Assembly (NCBI GenBank): GCA_016868315.1
Contig: VGHE01000004.1
Location: 124,001 to 188,000, forward strand
Source of the DNA: Betaproteobacteria bacterium
Lineage (GTDB): Bacteria; Bdellovibrionota_B; Oligoflexia; Silvanigrellales; Silvanigrellaceae
Reading direction: 5' to 3'
Length of the DNA: 64,000 nucleotides
Below the pieces are notes generated by a model that made no database searches, was not told where the DNA came from, and saw nothing but the letters and a program-made list of their open reading frames with translations. The position numbers and the translations under genes are program-made. Below are positions 10,563 to 18,279 of this stretch, one piece after another. Numbering within the stretch: the first letter of the stretch is position 1; each line of letters opens with the position of its first letter.

Positions 10563-11759
10563 ATGCAATATTCAGGAGAGTGCGACATGACACAAGACGT
10601 CAATGTTCAACCCACGGTTGTGATTTTGTCCGGACAAGCCGATCAGGCCACTCTAGCCAAAGGCACGTCACGCGCAGGCTTTGGGGTCGTTTGTGTGAAC
10701 AACAACAAAGAACTCTCCGAGGCTCTCGCAAAGCAACCTTGGGGGCTTGTGCATAACTTGCGTGCGTTCGACACACGCCATAACTACGTTTTGCAACAGC
10801 GCCTCGCGCGCAACAAAAACCTGGCCTCGATTGTACGCTTCATCATCGCACCCGAAATCAACACGCCGGCGTTAGCCTTGGTGGCCGACTGCGCCATTCG
10901 CCAAGCTTTCAATTTATCGGCCGCACTGAGTGGCAATTTGGGAGAACAGCTCAACGTACTCAAGCAAACAGACAATACGCGCAGCGAGGCGCAAAAGATT
11001 GTTCACATCCAGCGCATTTTTCAATCTCAAAATCCAAGCAAGGAATATCTCGTCGCAGTCCAAGAGGCGTATCAGGCCTACCCGCACGATCCAATTGTAC
11101 GGCTTGAATATGCGACCACTCGCTTGCATTTGGGAGAAGCCAACGATGCGGGGCTTCTAGCAAAGCGGCTGTTGCAGGTCGAATCCCACAACGTACGAGC
11201 CATGAATTTGCTCGCGCAGGTGCAGTTCAAAGCGGGAGACCTCGACGGATCTCTAAAAATTTTGGAAGTTGCGAACAAACTCTGTCCAAGCAATCCTGAA
11301 CGACTCACACTTATGGGAGATGTTCAGGTCAAAAAGGGCAATCTCACAGCAGCCAAAAAAGCTTACCTTGAAGCGCTCGACGTTTATCCACCGATCCAGG
11401 GCGCGCGGGACAGTCTCGTGCAAATTCCGCTCGATGCAGCGGAAGTTGAAACCGCTGTTCAGGTTATGCGCGGCGTGATGTCCGAAAAAGACAGGGCGGC
11501 ACTGCTGAACAAAGCCGCCATCACAGCCGTTAACGCGCGCAAATACCCCGATGCCATTCGAATCTATGGGTATGCGCTGCAACACCTTCAAGAAGATGAC
11601 CTGAAGGCCTCCATTTTCTATAATCTCGGGCTGGCCTATAAAAAAATGGGCAACTTGGCTCTCGCACTTGTTAATTTCAAAGAATGTCTGCGGATGGCTC
11701 CAGCGCATCCGAACGTCCACGAACACATCACCGAAATCGAATCAAAACAGATGATTTAA
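10563..11759 (+). CDS. TPR-repeat protein with receiver-like N-terminal domain
   Basis: N-terminal VVILSGQADQATLAKGTSRAGFGVVCV... receiver-like, then helical TPR repeats (LLAQVQFKAGDLDGSLKILEVANKLCPSNPE; FYNLGLAYKKMGNLALALVNFKECLRMAPAHPNV); start may be the ATG at 10587. Confidence 0.75.
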   Translation: MQYSGECDMTQDVNVQPTVVILSGQADQATLAKGTSRAGFGVVCVNNNKELSEALAKQPWGLVHNLRAFDTRHNYVLQQRLARNKNLASIVRFIIAPEINTPALALVADCAIRQAFNLSAALSGNLGEQLNVLKQTDNTRSEAQKIVHIQRIFQSQNPSKEYLVAVQEAYQAYPHDPIVRLEYATTRLHLGEANDAGLLAKRLLQVESHNVRAMNLLAQVQFKAGDLDGSLKILEVANKLCPSNPERLTLMGDVQVKKGNLTAAKKAYLEALDVYPPIQGARDSLVQIPLDAAEVETAVQVMRGVMSEKDRAALLNKAAITAVNARKYPDAIRIYGYALQHLQEDDLKASIFYNLGLAYKKMGNLALALVNFKECLRMAPAHPNVHEHITEIESKQMI

Positions 11760-12631
11760 GTCAAAGCATATTGACCAAGCGCATAAGTTAAGACCTCGTC
11801 GGGACGAGAAAAATCCCTGATGTTAATTTTCACTCCCAAACGAGCAAGAGCCTGCGTGAGATTTTCGAGCGGAGAGGTTTCAGCAAGGGCGCGTGCGGAC
11901 GTGCTCTTGCTGAGCTTCTCACCAGACTTCTCGAGGACGAGGGGTATATGCGCATACACAGGCGTTGGGTAGCCCAATGCCCGCTGCAAAAGAATATGGC
12001 GGCCAGTCAAGGGCAGAATATCCGAACCTCGAACAACCCGAGTCACGCCTTGTAAAAAATCATCGACCACAACCGCAAGGTGATAAGTGAAACAGCCGTC
12101 GGCGCGTCTGAGCACCAGGTCACCAGCCTCCTGAAGGACGTGCCCAGACTGAGCGCCTGCGAGCAGGTCGACAAACTCATAGTCATCGTTCCGGATAAGA
12201 AAACGACAGGCCGCGTTATTCGAAGCCGGCCGACCAAATGCCAGAACTGAAGCCTCCGGCCTGCAAAATCCAGGATAAATAAGCTCTCCCTGTGCGTTCT
12301 CTTTGCAACCACGGCTTTTTAAATTTTGTCGTGAACAAAAACAAGGATAGAGCAGATGCTCCACTTCAAGCTGAGCCAGAGCCTGAATATAGAACTCGGT
12401 ACGTTCGCTCTGACGAACAACAGAACCATCCCAGAACAGCCCGTGCCGCTCGAGCTCGCGCAATATCTCGGACTCATACACCCGACGCGCACGAATTGTA
12501 TCGACGTCTTCAATCCGAACGAGCCACTCTCCACCGTGCCTGCGCGCATCCAAAAAACTGGCCAGCGCGGCAACGAGAGAGCCCATATGAAGTAAACCAG
12601 AAGGTGTTGGGGCGAAGCGACCACGTTCCAT
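11756..12631 (-). CDS. gluQ: glutamyl-Q tRNA(Asp) synthetase
   Basis: RGRFAPTPSGLLHMGSLVAALASFLDARRHGGEWLVRIEDVDT, KLSKSTSA; short GluRS paralog lacking the anticodon-binding domain. Confidence 0.92.
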   Translation of the reverse strand: MERGRFAPTPSGLLHMGSLVAALASFLDARRHGGEWLVRIEDVDTIRARRVYESEILRELERHGLFWDGSVVRQSERTEFYIQALAQLEVEHLLYPCFCSRQNLKSRGCKENAQGELIYPGFCRPEASVLAFGRPASNNAACRFLIRNDDYEFVDLLAGAQSGHVLQEAGDLVLRRADGCFTYHLAVVVDDFLQGVTRVVRGSDILPLTGRHILLQRALGYPTPVYAHIPLVLEKSGEKLSKSTSARALAETSPLENLTQALARLGVKINIRDFSRPDEVLTYALGQYALT

Positions 12632-12659
12632 TCAAAGCCACATCACAGAAAAAAGAGCA

Positions 12660-12686
12660 AAAAAAAACCGCCAAACGGCGGCTTTG
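12660..12686 (-). terminator. Rho-independent terminator downstream of tRNA-Lys
   Basis: On the minus strand AAAGCCGCC-GTTT-GGCGGTTTTTTT. Confidence 0.75.
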
Positions 12687-12692
12687 GGGAGA

Positions 12693-12768
12693 TGGTGAAG
12701 GGTCGGGGGCTCGAACCCCGGACCAAGAGATTAAGAGTCTCTTGCTCTACCAACTGAGCTAACCCTCC
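12693..12768 (-). tRNA. tRNA-Lys(CTT)
   Basis: GGAGGGTTAGCTCAGTTGGTAGAGCAAGAGACTCTTAATCTCTTGGTCCGGGGTTCGAGCCCCCGACCCTTCACCA; anticodon loop CTCTTAA. Confidence 0.96.
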
Positions 12769-12834
12769 ACACGGCAGCTGGATTATCCAGCACACCCCAA
12801 AAAGTCAAGAGAAATGCCCATCACATTTCTTTTG

Positions 12835-13152
12835 TTACTTCGTTGCCAAAAGGATCGCGATAATGAAGGCCATGATCGTCTGGAACTCGATCAGAGCAAG
12901 GCCGAGAATCAAGGGTGTGAAGAGCTTCTCAGCCGACTGAGGATTGCGGCCGATTCCTTCGTTTGCAGCAGCTGCCGCGCGGCCCTGAGCACTTGCACCA
13001 CCGATAACAGCCAGACCGATAGCGAGAGCAGCGGCAATAGCGCGGATTTCACCACCCCAAGCGCCTGGAGTAGCAGCGGCTGCGTCCTGAGCGAATGCAG
13101 GAGCAGAAGCGAGAAGGCTTGCAGCGATCATAGCGAAACGTGAAAATTTCAT
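12835..13152 (-). CDS. atpE: ATP synthase F0 subunit c, with N-terminal signal-like extension
   Basis: MKFSRFAMIAASLLASAPAFAQ... then AIGLAVIGGASAQGRAAAAANEGIGRNPQSAEKLFTPLILGLALIEFQTIMAFIIAILL; start at the internal Met at 13152. Confidence 0.93.
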   Translation of the reverse strand: MKFSRFAMIAASLLASAPAFAQDAAAATPGAWGGEIRAIAAALAIGLAVIGGASAQGRAAAAANEGIGRNPQSAEKLFTPLILGLALIEFQTIMAFIIAILLATK

Positions 13153-13378
13153 AACAACACCTTTAATAAAACAGTCTCCACCCTCACCCATCACCGGCCA
13201 GTTCTGATCCTCAGAACCTGGGTGACAACAAAAGCACACAACAAATGTGGCTTCTGTTCCTCGTTTGCCTCACTCGAAGCAAAACCAACGCGCTGTATGC
13301 AACTCTGGCCAACCGACGAGGGCCGATAGACTGGCGGAAGCTGCGCGCAAAAACACAAAAACGGTTCAGAGCGCTCTC

Positions 13379-14233
13379 TCAGTGATCGTGATGGGCCGTA
13401 TCAAGAGAGAGACGCACATAAACCGAGCTCAGTGTCATGAAAATGAATGCCTGCAAGCATGCAACCAGTAGACCGAAGGTCAACAGCGCACCGGGCACAG
13501 GCAAGAAAGGAACGTGAAAATCACGCATCAAGGTTGAAAACACATTGAAGACCATGTGGTCACCCGAAACGTTGCCGTAAAGACGCAGGCTCAAGGAAAC
13601 AGGACGCGCCAGTAAAGCAATTAACTCAATGCTGAACATCAGCGGCGCGAGCAACAGCACGGGGCCGCACAGATGTTTTATGTAATTCCAGCCACCATGC
13701 TTCAAGCCAACGTAGTTGAACGCCAAGAAGATAATGAGCGCCATAGCGGCATTTTGACTGATGTACTCTGTTGCGGGAGGGAATCCGGGAACAAGACCCG
13801 AAAGGTTCGCACAAATGATGAAGAAGAATGTGCCGCCGAGCAGGGTTGCATAATGCGTCCAAGCTTTGTCGCCTACAATTTTCTCCAGCGTGCTGCCGAT
13901 GACAGCCCAGCACAGCTCTACAAATGCCTTTACGCCAAAGGACTTCGGTGGAAGAAGATCATCGTCGCTCATTGCCGTTGGCTTAAGGCGATAGAAGCCT
14001 GCGGCCAAGCCAACAACGGTGACAACAATGAAAGCTCCGGCAGAAGAAACCAATTCCTTCAGCACAGCCGTTTCCAGCCCGATTCCAAATATTTCGCGCA
14101 GATGTTCGGCAATAACCGCGTACCAAGACACGATTTGCAGACCACCGCCGCCACCAGCCAAAGCGGGCAGACTCACTGCAGCGACAAAAAAAGCAACCAA
14201 TGATTTGAGCCACGTGCACACGAAGCGACTCAT
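13379..14233 (-). CDS. atpB: ATP synthase F0 subunit a
   Basis: CANLSGLVPGFPPATEYISQNAAMALIIFLAFNYVG, ISLLARPVSLSLRLYGNVSGDH, ACLQAFIFMTLSSVYV. Confidence 0.95.
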   Translation of the reverse strand: MSRFVCTWLKSLVAFFVAAVSLPALAGGGGGLQIVSWYAVIAEHLREIFGIGLETAVLKELVSSAGAFIVVTVVGLAAGFYRLKPTAMSDDDLLPPKSFGVKAFVELCWAVIGSTLEKIVGDKAWTHYATLLGGTFFFIICANLSGLVPGFPPATEYISQNAAMALIIFLAFNYVGLKHGGWNYIKHLCGPVLLLAPLMFSIELIALLARPVSLSLRLYGNVSGDHMVFNVFSTLMRDFHVPFLPVPGALLTFGLLVACLQAFIFMTLSSVYVRLSLDTAHHDH

Positions 14234-14287
14234 GACTTCTCCCTTGAGGCGGAGGTTGAAAACGGCTCTAAAAACAGCGTTGGGTTC

Positions 14288-14548
14288 CTAACGCAGAAGC
14301 TTGCCACGCGCAAGGGTGAGCAAAACAAGGAAAACACCGAGAGATATGAAAAAAGTGAGGATCAAAGACACTAAATTCTGGCGACCTTCCGAGATTGCCC
14401 ACAAGAAACCCCCAACACCAAGAAATTTATAAAGAATTCCCTGGAAAGTGGGCTTCTGTTTGACGACCGCTGCCGTATGACGAAACAAACCCCACGCAAC
14501 CACAAAGCCCGAAACAATGCATGCTGCTAGCAAAACCCATAAAGCCAT
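14288..14548 (-). CDS. small membrane protein, AtpI-like by position
   Basis: 86-aa hydrophobic protein immediately upstream of atpB; TM prediction by eye; homology not certain. Confidence 0.5.
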   Translation of the reverse strand: MALWVLLAACIVSGFVVAWGLFRHTAAVVKQKPTFQGILYKFLGVGGFLWAISEGRQNLVSLILTFFISLGVFLVLLTLARGKLLR

Positions 14549-14823
14549 CAGTGACTTCCGTCCTGTTCGCGCTTCGAAGCATCGCGCTCTGCGGATTTTC
14601 GAGCCAACGATAGGTTCCGAAAACTCGTTAACGTAGCCGTTCCCATGACCACCACATCAATCACGAGCAACACACCGCGACAGCTCGTCAGACCCATTCC
14701 GAAGCTCTGACAAAACTGTTGCCCCTCCGCCTGTTTAGTCCACCAAACAATAAGAACAGCAAGTCCAACCATAGCAACAAGGTTGCTGTAAAGAATTCCA
14801 AACCAGATAAGAAGTTTTCCCAT
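14548..14823 (-). CDS. small two-TM protein, AtpZ/AtpI-type ATP synthase accessory by position
   Basis: MGKLLIWFGILYSNLVAMVGLAVLIVWWTKQAEG...; overlaps the next gene by 1 nt; sits upstream of atpB-atpE. Confidence 0.5.
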   Translation of the reverse strand: MGKLLIWFGILYSNLVAMVGLAVLIVWWTKQAEGQQFCQSFGMGLTSCRGVLLVIDVVVMGTATLTSFRNLSLARKSAERDASKREQDGSH

Positions 14824-14908
14824 TTGGACTTGACCTCCAAGCAGACCCTCTGCACAATCCGGCCCTCACAGCCCCGAACAGATTCAGACAGTCGAGTACG
14901 AGTACACT

Positions 14909-16525
14909 ATGGCGACAATCGAAAAATCGGAAGTCTTCTTTGAAAAGCTCAAATCAAGACTCAAGTCGCTTGGTCTCGGAGACAGCGTTGCCCACTCCAT
15001 TGCGAACCAAGTTGTTCCGGTTAAATTCGACGGTCAAACAATCATTGCAGACTGCAAAAGCCAATTTCACGGAAATCTGATCATCAGCGCCAAAATGAAC
15101 GAGATCATTGAGGTTGCGAAAGATGTTTGGGGACCTAACATCGAATTTTATGTCCGCTCGGAGCCAGACACACTCGCGCAGCAACCACGAAAAGCTAAAT
15201 CCGTGAAATCTGCAAGCTCCATGTCGTTGTTCGACACGAATGATGAACCTGGTAAAAAAGCACAAGCGAATCAATCAAAGAAGAACGACAAAAAAACAGA
15301 ATCAAAATCCACCCTAAATACAGAGAACTTGGTCGCAAAGTCAGAGAAAGGTGAGACGTCTGAGATTGCACCGAAGCCAAAAATATCAACACTGCAAGCA
15401 ACGAAAAACATCAATCAGATTTCAACCCAAATGACCATCACACCCATTGCTTTGGTGGATGACTTCGAAGGAAAAACACCTTCCACCTCTGATACGTCGC
15501 GCTCATTGAACCCGGAATTAACCTTCGCAAATTTTGTGCGCGGGCAAAGTAACTTAATTGCTTATTCAGCGTGTGAATCGATTGCAAAAAACCCTGGAAA
15601 TCTGACCAACCCCGTGTTCATCTACGGTGCGACAGGACTTGGTAAAACACATTTGCTGCATTCAGTGGGCAACGAAATTCTAAGACAAAACCCGACCTGG
15701 AATATCAAATACGTGACCAGTGTCGACTACATGAACGAGCTCATTCAGGCGATTCGCTTTTATAAGCAAGAAGCTTTCCGCAACAAGTATAACCACGTCG
15801 ATGTTTTGCTTGTTGATGACATCCAATTCCTTGAAAGCAAAGATTCAACGCAGCTTGAATTCTTTCACACCTTCAACGATCTCTTTCAAAAGAGAAAGCA
15901 GATTGTAATTACAAGCGACAAATACCCAAAAGACATCCCCAACATTGAAGAGCGCTTGAAAAGCCGTTTCCTCCAGGGATTAATTGCAGACATTGAACCA
16001 CCTGGGTTTGAAGACCGAGTTGCAATTATTGAGACGAAAGCAAAAGCCCTGAATCTGAAACTCACCCGCGATGTCATTTTGCACATTGCAACTCACGTGA
16101 AATCGAACGTGCGTGAAATTCAAGGCATCCTCAACAATCTGGCAATGACTCAGTCAATGACCGGTGCACCCCCGACAATTGAATCCACGAATTCACATTT
16201 ACGCCGCATGATACGCATTCCCACACAATCTCTCGACCTCAATGCGATTCAAAAAGCAGTGGCTGCTCACTTTGGTATTAAGTTAACCGAACTCTTAGCT
16301 CAGGATCGCTCGCAGCGACTGGTCATTCCGCGACATATTGCGATGTATCTCAGCCGCGAACTCTTGGGCTCAGCAACGACAGAAATCGCAGAAGCATTTG
16401 GCCGCAAAAACCATACAACGGTCATGCACGCTGTCGAAAAAGTGAAAGAGCTTATTGAAAAAGATGCATCAACCCGAGCGATCGTGAATGAACTCAAACG
16501 AAAACTCGATCAGAATCTGGTCTGA
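14909..16525 (+). CDS. dnaA: chromosomal replication initiator protein DnaA
   Basis: NPVFIYGATGLGKTHLLHSVGNEI, DVLLVDDIQFLESKDSTQLEFFHTFN, RLKSRFLQGLIADIEPP, LLAQDRSQRLVIPRHIAMYLSREL...AFGRKNHTTVMHAVEKV. Confidence 0.98.
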   Translation: MATIEKSEVFFEKLKSRLKSLGLGDSVAHSIANQVVPVKFDGQTIIADCKSQFHGNLIISAKMNEIIEVAKDVWGPNIEFYVRSEPDTLAQQPRKAKSVKSASSMSLFDTNDEPGKKAQANQSKKNDKKTESKSTLNTENLVAKSEKGETSEIAPKPKISTLQATKNINQISTQMTITPIALVDDFEGKTPSTSDTSRSLNPELTFANFVRGQSNLIAYSACESIAKNPGNLTNPVFIYGATGLGKTHLLHSVGNEILRQNPTWNIKYVTSVDYMNELIQAIRFYKQEAFRNKYNHVDVLLVDDIQFLESKDSTQLEFFHTFNDLFQKRKQIVITSDKYPKDIPNIEERLKSRFLQGLIADIEPPGFEDRVAIIETKAKALNLKLTRDVILHIATHVKSNVREIQGILNNLAMTQSMTGAPPTIESTNSHLRRMIRIPTQSLDLNAIQKAVAAHFGIKLTELLAQDRSQRLVIPRHIAMYLSRELLGSATTEIAEAFGRKNHTTVMHAVEKVKELIEKDASTRAIVNELKRKLDQNLV

Positions 16526-17654
16526 TCGTAATATTTTGGTTTCGCCCTGAAGCTGCGCGATAAATCCTGTCTGCAACAGCCAAGAAAATTTCATCTTCGA
16601 GCAATCCTGAAGCCATGCGCGGGTTAAACAGCCAAACCTGCCAATCGGGTCTGCCAAGGGCAACATCCTCAGCCCAGCGCAACGCTGAGAACAAATCGTG
16701 TGCTAATACTTTGGGGTCGCCCACCTCGGATAAATCCCTATAAGCACCCACCAGTGAAGCTAATCTTTCCAGCTGCCTATTGAAATCGATGACAATAATC
16801 TTTTTGAGTCGCTCGTGCTCCAACGCGGCCGCACTATCAACAGGCTCAGAGACTGTCGCGCTGACCAGCGTCGTAAAAACGTTGGGCGCATAATGAACGA
16901 GCAACTGTCCGGGTGATGCAAGCTGGCTCATATCAGTTTGTGATTTTACGTATCGCTCGACAACACGCACCCGCGCTGCGCCAAGTTCGTTCCGTGGGAG
17001 AAGGCCTGCATCGCACAGGGAACCCAGAATCTGCTCCCGCCCCACTCCTCCTCGACGCAAGACATCCACCGTTTCATCTCCGTTGAGTCTCACAACCGTA
17101 GATTCAATCCCAAAGCCGCAGGCTCCTCCATCAACAATCCACAAGTTATCCACAGAGGGAAAATCATCGTGAACGTGCTGCGCAAGGGTTGGACTCACAT
17201 GGCCGAAAAGGTTTGCGCTCGGCGCCGCCACAGGAACATCACACAATTCAAGAAATCGCTGAGCTACGGGATGTGCTGGGCAACGGAGTCCGACCCAACC
17301 TGTCCCAGCCGACACAGACGGAACAATGAGTGACGAATGGCAGGGCAAGATTAAGGTCAACGGCCCAGGCCAAAAACAACTCCCCAAATTTTCGTGTGCA
17401 CGACGTTGCCATCCAGTGACAGCCGAAGACAGGTACTGTTTGGTGTGAGCGAGTCCCGCACAATGAACGATGAGCGGATCTTGCGCCGGACGACCCTTTA
17501 TCTCAAAAATCCGAGACACTGCGCGTTCGAGCCCAGCATGGGCGCCCAATCCATAAACGGTCTCGGTTGGAAATGCGACCACGTCGCCCGCACGCAGCCG
17601 TGCAGCGACACTTCTCAGTGCTGATTCAGACAAATCTGTAAGAATCTGGGTCAA
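16494..17654 (-). CDS. threonylcarbamoyl-AMP synthase, Sua5/YrdC family with C-terminal Sua5 domain
   Basis: GDVVAFPTETVYGLGAHAGLERAVSRIFEIKGRPAQDPLIVHC, VAAPSANLFGHVSPT, DGGACGFGIESTVVRL, SPGQLLVHYAPN; TTG start at 17654 with upstream GGGAGGGG preferred over GTG at 17702, whose extension lies in DnaA boxes. Confidence 0.92.
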   Translation of the reverse strand: MTQILTDLSESALRSVAARLRAGDVVAFPTETVYGLGAHAGLERAVSRIFEIKGRPAQDPLIVHCAGLAHTKQYLSSAVTGWQRRAHENLGSCFWPGPLTLILPCHSSLIVPSVSAGTGWVGLRCPAHPVAQRFLELCDVPVAAPSANLFGHVSPTLAQHVHDDFPSVDNLWIVDGGACGFGIESTVVRLNGDETVDVLRRGGVGREQILGSLCDAGLLPRNELGAARVRVVERYVKSQTDMSQLASPGQLLVHYAPNVFTTLVSATVSEPVDSAAALEHERLKKIIVIDFNRQLERLASLVGAYRDLSEVGDPKVLAHDLFSALRWAEDVALGRPDWQVWLFNPRMASGLLEDEIFLAVADRIYRAASGRNQNITIRPDSDRVFV

Positions 17655-17682
17655 GCCCCATCCCCTCCCGCAAACAATCCGC

Positions 17683-18060
17683 TGTATCCACAGGTTATCC
17701 ACAAGATGTCAACATAATTAGAAAACGATTCTCTTGCTCTTCCGAGCATCTTCGGTGAGTTATCCACTTCAATTGAAATCAAAAAAATCGAATAAAAGTG
17801 ACATGATAACGAAATGTTAAATGGAATAATGAGGTTGTCCACAAGTTATCCACAACCACCGAACTTTGCCCCTAGGACACTGCTAAAAAATGATCCAAGG
17901 AAACAGGGCTGACCGGGTCTGTGGAGAACCTGTGGACGACCTGTGGATGATCAGTGGACAACTTTGGGTGCTAAAAAATAAAGCATTAAGTTGTACACAG
18001 AGATTGGCAATCATGAACAGAATATGCACGTGTCCATCCACAGGTTATCCACAGCTCACA
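17683..18060. other. oriC: putative chromosomal replication origin (oriC): clustered DnaA boxes with AT-rich segments
   Basis: Exact TTATCCACA at 17695, 17846 and 18045; near-consensus boxes at 17684, 17760, 17835, 17991, 18034; inverted boxes at 17920, 17931, 17942, 17953; AT-rich stretch 17768-17830; lies between dnaA/sua5 and dnaN. Confidence 0.9.
17920..17963 (-). repeat. four tandem 11-bp DnaA-box-like repeats on the minus strand
   Basis: TGTGGAGAACC / TGTGGACGACC / TGTGGATGATC / AGTGGACAACT, start-to-start spacing exactly 11 bp. Confidence 0.85.
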
Positions 18061-18279
18061 TTTCAAAAAAACCCCATCATTATCAATTCTTAAAGCCGTA
18101 CGGAGAGGTTTTCAACAAAAAAACCCTCCCCTACTACTTCAACTACATAAACACACTCAATTTATTCTGAATAAGAGGAGAAGAAGAGCGTGTGGATGAA
18201 TCAACCTGGAAGCTTGTACCTGCGTCTTTACTCATGTAGACCAGAGCAGCAAAAGAAAAGCCATCAAAGGAGTTGAGAC

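Noticed and set aside
16400-16425. DnaA signature AFGRKNHTTV (instead of FGGRDHTTV) as a novel DNA-recognition variant
   Set aside because: Similar K/R-N-H-(S/T)-T-V variants are known in other bacterial DnaA proteins; insufficient to claim novelty.
17655-17702. N-terminal extension MDNLWIQRIVCGRGWG of Sua5
   Set aside because: Encoded by DnaA-box sequence and outside the conserved Sua5 domain; the downstream TTG with a G-rich RBS is a more plausible start.
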